From the NCBI RefSeq assembly GCF_001431625.1, contig NZ_LLXT01000102.1:1-64000 (forward strand): a stretch of 64,000 nt of DNA, in the 5' to 3' direction. Made by a program: the position numbers and the translations under genes. Below, piece by piece: positions 43,167-51,391 of this stretch. The notes under the pieces are model-generated. The model was not told the DNA's origin and ran no database searches. It was given only the letters and a program-made list of their open reading frames with translations. The first letter of the stretch is position 1. The number at the start of each line of letters is the position of its first letter. This stretch comes from Stenotrophomonas geniculata ATCC 19374 = JCM 13324 (lineage in GTDB: Bacteria; Pseudomonadota; Gammaproteobacteria; Xanthomonadales; Xanthomonadaceae).

Positions 43167-43856
43167 ATGGAAATCTCCCTGGCCGGCACCCGTACCGGCG
43201 AATTCCTGCTGTCCGAAGCGGGCGGCGAGCGCAGCCGCGAACTGATCCGTCTGCCGGCCGGGCAGGGCATGCTGGCCGCCGGCACCCTGCTCAAGGCCGA
43301 CAATACCGTGGCCGCCAACGGTGCCGATGCAGTGAAGGTGCTCTACGGCCCGGTGGATACCGGTGCGAACGCTGGCGAGCTGCCGGTGAAGGGTGCAGCG
43401 ATCGCACGCGATGCAGAGGTCTTTGGCGAAAAGCTGGTCTGGGCTGACGGCGTTACCGACGATCAGAAGTTGCTGGCCGCGCTGAGCCTGGCCGAGTCGG
43501 GAATCATCACCCGCTGGACCCAGCAGCCGATCGCGTCGAACGCAGCTGATCACCTGGTGTTCGTGTCCGAACCGCTGACCGGCACCGCCGGGGTTGCGCT
43601 GGGCCCGATCGTGGTACACGTCAAGGACGTCTTTGGTGCCCTGGCCACCGGCAGCACCGTCAGCGCCACTCTGGCCAAGGCCAGCGGCACCGGAAACCTG
43701 GCCGGCGGCGGTGCGAAGGCAGCCGTGGGCGGCGTCATCACCTGGGATGCGGCGTCGCTGAGCGCAGCGGGCGACTACACCCTCAAGGTGACGGCCGCCG
43801 ACCTGGGCGAAGCCATCAGCGACACCATCACCATCGCAGCCGCTGCCGGCGGCTGA
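43167..43856 (+). CDS. Head decoration protein with C-terminal Ig-like domain
   Basis: The 229-residue protein has an N-terminal ~120 residues resembling lambda gpD: LPAGQGMLAAGTLLKAD ... VKVLYGPVDTGANAGE ... AAIARDAEVFG. The extra ~95 residues, from GPIVVHVKDVFGALATGSTVSATL to SLSAAGDYTLKVTAADLGEAI, look like a bacterial Ig-like (Big) beta-sandwich. GpD trimers stabilise the filled capsid, so the Ig domain would decorate the surface. A terminator follows. Confidence 0.88.
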   Translation: MEISLAGTRTGEFLLSEAGGERSRELIRLPAGQGMLAAGTLLKADNTVAANGADAVKVLYGPVDTGANAGELPVKGAAIARDAEVFGEKLVWADGVTDDQKLLAALSLAESGIITRWTQQPIASNAADHLVFVSEPLTGTAGVALGPIVVHVKDVFGALATGSTVSATLAKASGTGNLAGGGAKAAVGGVITWDAASLSAAGDYTLKVTAADLGEAISDTITIAAAAGG

Positions 43857-43891
43857 CCGCCGAGCAGCTCCCTCTTCACCCGCCGACCCCT

Positions 43892-43915
43892 GGCCCCGCT
43901 TTCGCGGGGCCTTTT
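43892..43915 (+). terminator. Intrinsic terminator between D- and E-like genes
   Basis: A hairpin (GGCCCCGC/GCGGGGCC, loop TTTC) is followed by TTTT. Partial termination here would change the ratio of decoration to capsid mRNA. Confidence 0.75.
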
Positions 43916-43943
43916 CGTATCCCATTCCAAGAGAGAAATCACC

Positions 43944-44945
43944 ATGGATCTGCAGACCCTTCTGGCTCTGGGCGTGCTGAGCTTCGACGCCCTGAACGCC
44001 TACATCAACAACCTGCCGCGCATCTCCACGCGGCTGGCCGACATGCGCCTGTTCCAGGAAGATGGCCTGGTCGGTACCACCATCGTCAAGGTGGGTATCA
44101 AGGGCACCAAGCTGGTGCTGGTCCCGAACGTTCCGCGCGGTGCGCCCGGCCAGCCCAAGGGGCTGGAGCGTGGCAAGGTGAAGCTGCTGGAAACCACCCA
44201 CCTGCCGCAGAACTCGACGGTCATGGCTGACCAGCTGCTGGGCGTTTATGACCCGGCCGACCCGGAAGGCGCCAACGTTGCCGCCGTGGTCAACGCGCTG
44301 CAGGCGGTGCACAAGCGCGACCTGGACTTCACCATCGAATACCACCGCATGGGCGCCCTGCAGGGCAAGCTGCTGGATGCGGACGGTTCGGTCATCATCG
44401 ACTTCTATGAAGAATTCGGTGTCGCTCAGTCCGTCATCGGCATGGAGCTGAACAAGGATGCCACCAAGGTCCGCGCCAAGTGCATGGCCATCAAGCGCGC
44501 GATCGAGGAAAAGCTCGGCGGCATCCCGTACACCGGCATCCACGTGTTCTGCAGCGCCGGCTTCTTCGACGCCCTGACCGACCACCCGGAAGTGCAGAAG
44601 GCCTACGAGCGCTGGCAGGACGGTGCTGCGCTGCGCGATGACGTCCGCAAGGGCTTCGTGTTCGGCGATATTACCTTCGAAGAGCTGCAGGGCAACACCG
44701 GCGGCGATCTCGCCCTGGCCGATGGCGAAGCCATCGCATTCCCGCTGGGCGTGCCGGATATGTTCCTGACCCGTTTCGCGCCGGCGGACTACCTGGAAAC
44801 GGTGCGCGGTATCGGCCTGCCGTATTACACCAAGACCGCCCCGATGCGCATGAACAAGGGCATCCAGCTGGAAAGCCAGTCCAACCCGTTGAACATCAAC
44901 ACCCGACCGGATGCAGTGATCCGCCTGAAGGCGGGCGCGAAGTAA
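43944..44945 (+). CDS. Major capsid protein (lambda gpE family)
   Basis: The 333-residue protein carries gpE family features: LSFDALNAYINNLPRISTRLADMRLFQEDGL near the N-terminus, then the E-loop/P-domain region. It forms the HK97-fold icosahedral shell. It is preceded by GAGAGAAATCACC and followed by a hairpin. Confidence 0.95.
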   Translation: MDLQTLLALGVLSFDALNAYINNLPRISTRLADMRLFQEDGLVGTTIVKVGIKGTKLVLVPNVPRGAPGQPKGLERGKVKLLETTHLPQNSTVMADQLLGVYDPADPEGANVAAVVNALQAVHKRDLDFTIEYHRMGALQGKLLDADGSVIIDFYEEFGVAQSVIGMELNKDATKVRAKCMAIKRAIEEKLGGIPYTGIHVFCSAGFFDALTDHPEVQKAYERWQDGAALRDDVRKGFVFGDITFEELQGNTGGDLALADGEAIAFPLGVPDMFLTRFAPADYLETVRGIGLPYYTKTAPMRMNKGIQLESQSNPLNINTRPDAVIRLKAGAK

Positions 44946-44953
44946 GCCAGCAG

Positions 44954-44981
44954 TGCCTGGCCCGCTTCGGCGGGCCGGGCA
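44954..44981 (+). terminator. Hairpin after the capsid gene (attenuator-like)
   Basis: A long GC stem (TGCCTGGCCCGC/GCGGGCCGGGCA, loop TTCG) lies right before AGGAGG of the next gene. There is no U-run, so partial attenuation or RNA protection is more likely than full termination. Confidence 0.5.
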
Positions 44982-44990
44982 GGAGGTTGT

Positions 44991-45752
44991 ATGGCCCAGA
45001 TCAGGATCGGGGTCGACCCCGACAACGCGCTCGGGCGTCAGCTGAGCGACCTGGAGAAGTCGCAGCTGCCCTACGCAGCCTCACAGGCGGCCAACAAAGT
45101 TGCCTACGAGATCCGGGAGCGGTGGAAGGTGCAGGCGGGGCGGGTGTTCGATCGGCCGACCCCGTTGACCACCAACGCGGCGCTCTATCGCAAGGCCACA
45201 AAGGACAAGCCGTACGCCGAGATCTACATCAGGGACGAGGCCTTCAAGGGCACGCCGCCGGCGAAGTATCTGCTGGCGGAGGTCGAGGGTGGCCAGCGTC
45301 GGCGCAAGGGATTCGAACGGTTGCTGCAGGGAAGGGGACTGCTGTCGCCGAGCCAGTTCGCGGTGATGGGCCGCGGCGCCCGGCCAAACCAGTACGGCAA
45401 CGTGCCCGCCGGCCAGGTCACCAAGATCCTGTCGCAGCTGGGTGCCCAGCGGGACAAGCACCAGAACCAGACCGAGACGAGCGCCAAACGGCGCAGGACG
45501 CGCGCGCCCACCGGTGGCGAGTACTTCGTGATCATCAAGCGTCGTGGTCGCCTCCGGCCTGGCGTCTACGAGCGGATCAGCACTGGCTGGGGTTCGGCCG
45601 TGCGCTCGATCTTCATCTTCACTAACACCGCCGCCTACCAACAGCGCTACGACATTTTCGGCATGGCCGAAGACACGTGGAAGCGGCTGATGCCGTTCTA
45701 CCTGAAGCGCGAATTGGAGAAGGCGATGGAAACAGCGAGGCCATTGCCTTGA
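44991..45752 (+). CDS. Minor tail/head-completion protein (gpZ-like)
   Basis: The 253-residue protein starts MAQIRIGVDPDNALGRQLSDLEKSQLPYAASQAANKVAY. The Asn/Lys helix and FDRPTPLTTNAALYRKATKDK recall the prophage minor tail protein Z family. AGGAGG lies 4 nt upstream. In lambda Z comes after FII; here it precedes the FII-like gene. Family call by resemblance and context only. Confidence 0.65.
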   Translation: MAQIRIGVDPDNALGRQLSDLEKSQLPYAASQAANKVAYEIRERWKVQAGRVFDRPTPLTTNAALYRKATKDKPYAEIYIRDEAFKGTPPAKYLLAEVEGGQRRRKGFERLLQGRGLLSPSQFAVMGRGARPNQYGNVPAGQVTKILSQLGAQRDKHQNQTETSAKRRRTRAPTGGEYFVIIKRRGRLRPGVYERISTGWGSAVRSIFIFTNTAAYQQRYDIFGMAEDTWKRLMPFYLKRELEKAMETARPLP

Positions 45753-46078
45753 ATCAGAAGGAATTCATGCAGCGTTTCGACGCCCTGGCGTTCAAGGCGT
45801 TTGGAGCCGCAGGCGTTGCCGATGCCGCTCATTTCATCGCCGACGACGGAACGGAGACGCCTTGCACCGTGCTGTTGGACGAAAGCGTGCAGCAATTCGG
45901 CGAAGTCGACGCCGGCCCGGTACCGGTCACGTTCGATCGCATCACCTTGCAACTGAGCGAGGTCACGCCCCGCAAAGGCGCTGTGGTCCGTATCGACGGC
46001 AGCGGTCGAATGTTGAAGCTGGTGCAGCCGCTCCGTGCTGACGCTTCCACTGCCCAGTGGGAGGTGGCCAATGCCTAG
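45749..46078 (+). CDS. Head-tail connector (gpFII-like)
   Basis: The 109-residue protein contains a beta-rich core (ETPCTVLLDESVQQFGEVDAGPVPVTFDRITLQLSEV, GAVVRIDGSGRMLKLV) as in small lambda FII-type adaptors. It starts at TTG 45749, overlapping the preceding stop, with GCGAGG 8 nt upstream; ATG 45767 is the alternative start. Confidence 0.65.
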   Translation: MNQKEFMQRFDALAFKAFGAAGVADAAHFIADDGTETPCTVLLDESVQQFGEVDAGPVPVTFDRITLQLSEVTPRKGAVVRIDGSGRMLKLVQPLRADASTAQWEVANA

Positions 46079-46514
46079 CCCCCGCCGGCAACTGTTGGAA
46101 GCAATGGGCGTCACCCTGCAGCAGATCAGCAAGGCGAACGGCTACCTCACCGACGCTGGCACTGGCTGGACGCTGGAGCCAACGCCCGGTGACCAGGACA
46201 CGACGGCTGTGCTCACTGCTGTCATCGAGAAGCAGCAGCGGGCGACGGACCCGGCGAAGGTCAGTACGCACCGGCTGACGACTGTCAGCGTGATCGCCCG
46301 AGTGCCGTCGCAGATCGAGAACTACCAAGCCGGCCTCGATGACCTGGTCAGCGACGTCGAGGCCGCGCTGGAGAGCCGGGAGACGGCCCGCAACTACCCC
46401 GTGGGCGTCCAGGTGCCGGTCTATGTCGGCATGGAGCCCCTGATGCCGGAGAAAGCTGGCGCGGGCTGGGTGGGAGTCCTGATCACCTACCAGACCAACA
46501 TCCCGAAGAAATAA
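46071..46514 (+). CDS. Tail terminator (gpU-like)
   Basis: The 147-residue protein lies immediately before the major tail protein, the usual U position. It contains DTTAVLTAVIEKQQRATDPAKVSTHRLTTVSVIARVPSQIENYQ and a C-terminal strand GVLITYQTNIP, a fit for tail-terminator folds. GGGAGG precedes the ATG. Identity based on order and length. Confidence 0.65.
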   Translation: MPSPRRQLLEAMGVTLQQISKANGYLTDAGTGWTLEPTPGDQDTTAVLTAVIEKQQRATDPAKVSTHRLTTVSVIARVPSQIENYQAGLDDLVSDVEAALESRETARNYPVGVQVPVYVGMEPLMPEKAGAGWVGVLITYQTNIPKK

Positions 46515-46550
46515 CCCGCCGCTCAGCGGCATCCCAACTGGAGAGCCATC

Positions 46551-47303
46551 ATGGCCGAAGATTACAGCTACCTGGGCAGCGGCATCGTCCTCATCCGCGA
46601 GTGGAATAGCGGCCTGCCGTTCGAGGAGGTCGGAAACGTGTCCGCATTCGCGGTCGCGCCGCAGTCCACCACGGTCGAGCTGGCCGACTATCAGAACCCA
46701 GGCGGTGGCGTCGCCAACAGCGTGGACCGCGTCACCGGCTACAACCTGAGCTACACGTTCCACGACTTCAACGCAGCCAACTTCGCACGCGTGACGCGTG
46801 GCAAGTCGACTGATGTGGCAGCGGCCACCGTGACCGATGAGGTGGCCACTGCCGTGGTTGGCGCGTATGTGCCGCTGTCGCGAATTGCCAGTGAAATCAC
46901 CGATGTGAAGCCCTCGACCGGGTCCACGGCCTACCAGGCCGGGAAGGACTACCGGCTCGAGCGTGGAATGCTCTTCATCCCCGCGGGCTCGACCATCCCG
47001 GCACCGGTGGCGGGTGCGCCCAACGTCAAGGTGACCTTCAAGCATGCCGCGCTGGGGCAGGTCGAGGCGGCCATTACCAGCCAGAAGTACTACGAGATGC
47101 AGTTCATTGGCGCCAATGAAGCGCGCGGCGGCAAGATGGTGCGCTTGGTGTGCCACAAGGTCACCGGCGGCGTCATCGAGAGCATGGGCCTGATCGGTAC
47201 CGAGTTTGGCTCGGGCAGTGTGCCGGGCAAGCTGGTGAAGGACGTGGCCAAGGCGACGGGCCCTGACAAGTCGGCCTACTTCTACTGGCAGCAGGAGAAG
47301 TGA
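46551..47303 (+). CDS. Major tail tube protein (gpV-like)
   Basis: The 250-residue protein (MAEDYSYLGSGIVLIREW...) has VGNVSAFAVAPQSTTVELADYQN and later KVTFKHAALGQVEAAITSQKYYEMQFIGANEARGGK, typical for long-tail tube proteins. It stands between U- and G-like genes. It polymerises to form the tail tube. Confidence 0.82.
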   Translation: MAEDYSYLGSGIVLIREWNSGLPFEEVGNVSAFAVAPQSTTVELADYQNPGGGVANSVDRVTGYNLSYTFHDFNAANFARVTRGKSTDVAAATVTDEVATAVVGAYVPLSRIASEITDVKPSTGSTAYQAGKDYRLERGMLFIPAGSTIPAPVAGAPNVKVTFKHAALGQVEAAITSQKYYEMQFIGANEARGGKMVRLVCHKVTGGVIESMGLIGTEFGSGSVPGKLVKDVAKATGPDKSAYFYWQQEK

Positions 47304-47305
47304 CT

Positions 47306-47725
47306 GTGCAGGACATGGACGCCATCACGCCGCCCACTCGCTCGGTTCCCTTTCGCGGTGAGGTGCTCGTCGTGGGGCCATTGCGGCTCGAGCAGCTGGG
47401 GCCGTTCATTGCGGCTTGTCGCTCGACGATCGGGCGCATCGCCATGATCGCCGGCCTGCCCGACGGCTCCGCGGCGGTTGACGTCGGAGCCTTGGTGCTG
47501 GACCTGCTCGAACAGGACAGCACCGAGATTGCCGCGGCTCTGGCCGTGGCAGTCGACCGCGATCCGAAGTGGGTTGCGGGAGGCAACCTGGACGAGGTGG
47601 CCCAGCTTCTCGAGGCGGTGGCGGGCCTCAATCGGGATTTTTTTGCCCTACGGCTGAGGCGAATGGTGGTGGCGATCAGGGAAGCGGTCAGCCTCCCGCA
47701 ACCGCCGACCTTGTCCAGTTCCTGA
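47306..47725 (+). CDS. Tail assembly chaperone, short form (gpG-like)
   Basis: The 139-residue protein starts at GTG 47306 (AGGAG 8 nt upstream); an earlier in-frame GTG at 47300 overlaps the V stop but has poor spacing. Content PFRGEVLVVGPLRLEQLGPFIAACRS resembles the G family. It contains the slippery T7 run at 47638-47644, leading to the GT form. Confidence 0.78.
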   Translation: MQDMDAITPPTRSVPFRGEVLVVGPLRLEQLGPFIAACRSTIGRIAMIAGLPDGSAAVDVGALVLDLLEQDSTEIAAALAVAVDRDPKWVAGGNLDEVAQLLEAVAGLNRDFFALRLRRMVVAIREAVSLPQPPTLSSS

Positions 47726-47949
47726 TCGCTCGCGGACACGGCCGGCGCGAAGTGCTCAGCTACACCCTGGCGCAGTTGCGGGCTTTCACCGCAGCTGCCG
47801 CTAGGGATGATCGGCTGCGGCTGGTCGACTTCGCGCTTGCCATGCGTGTTGCATTCGGTGCAGATGCCGCCGGCTGGCAGAAGTACCAGACCTTGATGAC
47901 GGGCGGTGACCCTGTTCATCCCCCGAAGGAGCTACCTACCAATGGCTGA
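47306..47949 (+). CDS. Tail assembly chaperone, -1 frameshift product (gpGT-like)
   Basis: Reading 47306-47644, slipping back one base at the TTTTTTT run, then reading 47644-47949 gives a 214-residue fusion. The T part contains DLVQFLIARGHGRREVLSYTLAQLRAF and FALAMRVAFGADAAGW. Lambda makes gpG and gpGT the same way for tape-measure assembly. The T frame has no good start of its own and ends overlapping the H start, supporting the frameshift. Confidence 0.72.
47638..47644 (+). promoter_or_regulatory. Slippery heptamer for -1 frameshifting
   Basis: Seven consecutive T, read GAT-TTT-TTT-GCC in the G frame. A slip by one base continues TGC-CCT-ACG in the T frame, which stays open for 101 codons. 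Confidence 0.7.
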
Positions 47950-50662
47950 GCCATCTGCCAACTTGCGGGTCCGCATCAGCGCGGACCTGGCCGACATTCG
48001 TCAGGGGCTGGGTGTGCTGACTCGGCAGCTGCGCGAACTGCGCAGCGAGGCCGGACGGCCGCTGCCAGTGAAGAACCAGATTAGCGACCTCGGAATCTCC
48101 GCTGGCCAGACCGCACAGGCCATGCGCCAGCTGCCCGCTCAGTTCACCGACATCTTCACCAGCTTGCAGGGCGGCATGCCGTTCTTCACCGTGCTGGTGC
48201 AGCAGGGTGGACAGATCAAGGACAGCTTTGGCGGCGTGGAGCCGGCATTGAAGGGGGTCTCGTCGGCGCTGCTGGGAATGGTGAATCCGTACACCGTGGC
48301 CGCGGCGGCTGTCGGTTTGGTGGTCTACGCCTGGTATGACGCCGAGCAGCAGGCCCAGGCCTACACGAAGGCGCTGGTCCTGTCGCGCAATGAGGCGGCC
48401 GCGACGACCCTGACGCTCGTCACCATGGCTCAGAATACCAGCGATGCGCTGCAGGTTGCCGCGGGCGTTGGCGCCGAGGCGGCTCAGGCCGTCGGCTCGA
48501 ACGGGAAGATTGCCGCGCAGAACCTTCAGGACGTGGCCAACGCGGCCGTGGCGATGAAGGAAATCAGCGGACAGGCGCTTGATGAAACTATCGCCCTGTA
48601 CGCGAAGGTGGCGGAAGACCCGGTCAAGGGAATGCAGAAGCTCAACGAGCAGGTCAACTTCATGACCCTGGCGCTCTACGAGCAGGTGAAGGCGTTGCAG
48701 GAGCAAGGTCGGAACCAAGACTCCGTGACCGTGATAACCCGTGCAGCAGCGGACGAAACGGTCATGGCGCTCGCTCGGGTCCGCGCCAGCCAGAACCCGG
48801 TGATTCGGGGATTCAAGGACCTGTGGGTCGAGGCCACGAAGGCGTGGTCGGCGATGCAGGCGAGTGTGGGCCTCGGGCCAGCGGCAGCGCAAATGCAGCA
48901 GCTGTTGGCTGAGAACCAGCGGGAACTGGAAAAGCTGAACGATCTGGCTAGCGGCACCCAGCGGGGCCTGCCGTTGGCCCGGAATCCCTTTGCCCTCGCT
49001 GCAATGGAGAAGTCGATCAAGGAGCGGTCGGAGAAGATCAAGGCATTGGCTGGCGACCTGATCAAAGAGCGAAAGGATGCAGAAGTAAAGGCTGCCCAAG
49101 ACGCAAGCGCGGAGTACGTGCAGCAGCAAGACGCGATCATCGAGGCCCAAGCCACGAAGGAGCAGAAGAAGAAGAGGGAAATCGCCCAAATCAACGGGCA
49201 GGCTGAGGTCGTCCGACGTAAAGCTGAAGCGGCCGGGCTCGTGGAAGAGGTACGTGCCATTGAAGAACGCCGTGCCGCAGCCGTCGCCGCCATCGACAAA
49301 AAGTATGCAGAGAAGCCGAAGTCGTCCAGCGGGTCGGCTTCGAGGGCGGCAGGCCTCCAAGGCTACAAGGACGACCTGGTGCAGGAACAGGCGACCATAT
49401 CGGCGAGCACCCAGACCCTGCGCGCGGAGTATGCAGCCCGTCAGATCACGGCTGAGGCCTACTACAGCCGCATGAAGGAACTGACGCAGGCCAGCACGGA
49501 CGCGGATGCGCGATCGCTGCAGGCACAGATCGACTTCCTTCAGCGGCAGAACGTCGCGGGCAAGGAAGGAATCACGGTCAAGCGCCAGTTGGGCGAATTG
49601 GAGGCGCGGCTGGCCAAGGTGCGCACCGACGGGGCCGCGAAGCTGCAGGTGCTGGCGACCGAGGAAGAGCGCGCGGTCAAGACCCGCAGGAACGCGATCG
49701 CCGCGTACTCGGACGCGCTGGAGGCCAGCAACGACGCCTTGCGGCGTCACCTGGAGACGCGAGTTGCCCAGGTTGGCATGGGTGATCGTGAGTTCGAGAT
49801 CCAGCAGCGCATCAACGATGCCTACGACGACCAGGCGGAGAAGCTGCGCCAACTGACGCTGCAGCGCAATGCCGACCAGATCGACGATTCGACCTTCGAG
49901 GAAGAGAAGGCAATCCTGTTGGCCAAGACGCTGGACCGAGTGCAGGCTGTGCGCGATGGCTATCGGGAGCTACAGCAGGCCGAGGGCAATTGGCTGTTGG
50001 GAGCAGCGAGTGCCTGGGAAAACTATAAGCAGCAGGCCGGCAACGCGGCGCAGCAGATGGGGGGTCTGGTTTCCAACGTGTTCGGCGGCCTCGAGGACGT
50101 CTGGGTGAAGTTCACTGAGACCGGCAAGATCAGCTTCTCCGATATGACCCGCTCGGTCTTGGCCGACCTGGCCAAGATCGCATTTCGGCAAGCCGCAATG
50201 GGCATCGCGAACAGCTTCGGCGGAGGCAGTGGTTACACCGGCACCCTGGGGTCTCTGTTCTCCGGCTCGTGGGGTTTCTCTGCCGGGGGCTACACCGGTG
50301 ACGGTGGAAAGTACGAGCCCGCCGGCGTGGTGCACAAGGGCGAGGTGGTTTGGTCGCAAACGGACATTGCCCGGGCTGGTGGCTTGGGCGTTGTCGAGGC
50401 TATGCGTCGCGGCCTTCGTGGCTATGTTGACGGCGGCATTGTTGGTGCCGGATCGCCGGCTCGTGCGCTCGCCGGCGGGCCGTCAGTCAGCATCGACAGC
50501 ACGATCAACGTGCAGAACGGCGGCGATGGGGCTGGCGATGGCGCTGCCAGCCGTAGCTCAGAGAGCGCAATCCAACGGAGCTTCAACGCAATGGCGGGGC
50601 AGTGGGCTATCCAGCAGATGAAGCCCAATGGCGTTCTGTGGGCATTGAAGAACAGCAGGTAG
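47942..50662 (+). CDS. Tape measure protein (gpH-like)
   Basis: This 906-residue protein is mostly helical, with the N-terminal segment RISADLADIRQGLGVLTRQLREL and the block TQAMRQLPAQFTDIFTSLQGGMPFFTVLVQQGGQIKDSFGG, typical of lambda-type tail-length proteins. A central long coiled region (~300-650) sets tail length; a hydrophobic Gly-rich C-terminus ends it. It overlaps the T frame by 8 nt. Confidence 0.93.
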   Translation: MAEPSANLRVRISADLADIRQGLGVLTRQLRELRSEAGRPLPVKNQISDLGISAGQTAQAMRQLPAQFTDIFTSLQGGMPFFTVLVQQGGQIKDSFGGVEPALKGVSSALLGMVNPYTVAAAAVGLVVYAWYDAEQQAQAYTKALVLSRNEAAATTLTLVTMAQNTSDALQVAAGVGAEAAQAVGSNGKIAAQNLQDVANAAVAMKEISGQALDETIALYAKVAEDPVKGMQKLNEQVNFMTLALYEQVKALQEQGRNQDSVTVITRAAADETVMALARVRASQNPVIRGFKDLWVEATKAWSAMQASVGLGPAAAQMQQLLAENQRELEKLNDLASGTQRGLPLARNPFALAAMEKSIKERSEKIKALAGDLIKERKDAEVKAAQDASAEYVQQQDAIIEAQATKEQKKKREIAQINGQAEVVRRKAEAAGLVEEVRAIEERRAAAVAAIDKKYAEKPKSSSGSASRAAGLQGYKDDLVQEQATISASTQTLRAEYAARQITAEAYYSRMKELTQASTDADARSLQAQIDFLQRQNVAGKEGITVKRQLGELEARLAKVRTDGAAKLQVLATEEERAVKTRRNAIAAYSDALEASNDALRRHLETRVAQVGMGDREFEIQQRINDAYDDQAEKLRQLTLQRNADQIDDSTFEEEKAILLAKTLDRVQAVRDGYRELQQAEGNWLLGAASAWENYKQQAGNAAQQMGGLVSNVFGGLEDVWVKFTETGKISFSDMTRSVLADLAKIAFRQAAMGIANSFGGGSGYTGTLGSLFSGSWGFSAGGYTGDGGKYEPAGVVHKGEVVWSQTDIARAGGLGVVEAMRRGLRGYVDGGIVGAGSPARALAGGPSVSIDSTINVQNGGDGAGDGAASRSSESAIQRSFNAMAGQWAIQQMKPNGVLWALKNSR

Positions 50663-50683
50663 TCAGGGATTGACGCGGATACG

Positions 50684-50712
50684 GGAAGGGCTCGCAAGCA
50701 GCGAGCCCTTCC
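50684..50712. terminator. Strong hairpin between convergent genes
   Basis: Twelve-base arms GGAAGGGCTCGC/GCGAGCCCTTCC around a 5-nt loop. It lies just after the tape measure stop and just after the end of the leftward 72-residue gene, so it may terminate both. Confidence 0.6.
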
Positions 50713-50716
50713 GTGG

Positions 50717-50935
50717 TCACATCGCGTCGAGTACTCGATCGATCGCCAGGCGCTCGACCTCGGCGAATGTCAGGCCGGCCGGGTTGGGGTGCTCGAACGA
50801 AATGCCGATGGTGCCAGAGACACCCAGCGTTCCGGGCAGGCCATCGCGAAACACAACGCGCAACACAGCGCCCACAGATTGACCGTCTTCGCCGACAGGC
50901 TCTTGGGCGGAGAACGACTCAAGTTTCAGTTTCAT
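50717..50935 (-). CDS. Small leftward hypothetical protein in the tail operon
   Basis: The 72-residue reading (MKLKLESFSAQEPVGEDGQSVGAVLRVVFRDGLPG...) has normal amino-acid use and is opposite to the tail operon. A strong hairpin follows its stop. No clear ribosome-binding site. Could be a cargo or regulatory gene; the sense-strand reading of this stretch is Arg-rich and unlikely to be coding. Confidence 0.5.
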   Translation of the reverse strand: MKLKLESFSAQEPVGEDGQSVGAVLRVVFRDGLPGTLGVSGTIGISFEHPNPAGLTFAEVERLAIDRVLDAM

Positions 50936-50970
50936 TTCAGACCGCTCGCTCAGCAACCGGAGGAAGCCCG

Positions 50971-51039
50971 ATGGTAGCAAAGCGGCTGCTGGATGCGTTG
51001 CGCGGTCTTCGCCTTCATTTCAAGGGTCATCGACTATGA
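50971..51039 (+). CDS. 22-residue leader peptide before the gpM-like gene
   Basis: The ORF MVAKRLLDALRGLRLHFKGHRL has a near-perfect GGAGGA ending 6 nt before its ATG, and its stop overlaps the ATG of the next gene (ATGA). The gpM-like gene has no other obvious ribosome-binding site, so this short ORF probably delivers ribosomes to it. Confidence 0.5.
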   Translation: MVAKRLLDALRGLRLHFKGHRL

Positions 51040-51383
51040 CCGAAACATTCGGTTGGCTGGTCTACAGCCAAGAGCCGCAGGTGGAGTACGCCTACGCGGA
51101 GAAAACCGCGCGCTTCGGCGACGGCTATGAGCAGGTTGCCACTGACGGGATCAACAGCGAGCGGCAGACCTGGACCATCGAGCTGTGGGGCCATTTGCAA
51201 GCGGATGACATGGCTGGGGTGCGAGCGTTTCTTCGCCTACGCAAGACCCGGGGAGAGAGCTTCTTCTGGACTCCACCGAACGAGCCAATGGCGCGATTTC
51301 GCTGCACCAAGCTGTCAGCAACTGATGAGCGCGAAGGATACATCCGCATCAGTTGCACCTTCGAACAAACGTTCCAGCCGTAG
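51036..51383 (+). CDS. Minor tail protein (gpM-like)
   Basis: The 115-residue protein (MTETFGWLVYSQEPQVEYAYAEKTARFGDGYEQVATDGIN...) matches the lambda M family pattern: F-G-D-G-Y-Q near the N-terminus and FEQTF at the end. It is a tail-tip component. Confidence 0.85.
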   Translation: MTETFGWLVYSQEPQVEYAYAEKTARFGDGYEQVATDGINSERQTWTIELWGHLQADDMAGVRAFLRLRKTRGESFFWTPPNEPMARFRCTKLSATDEREGYIRISCTFEQTFQP

Positions 51384-51391
51384 GAGAGGCC

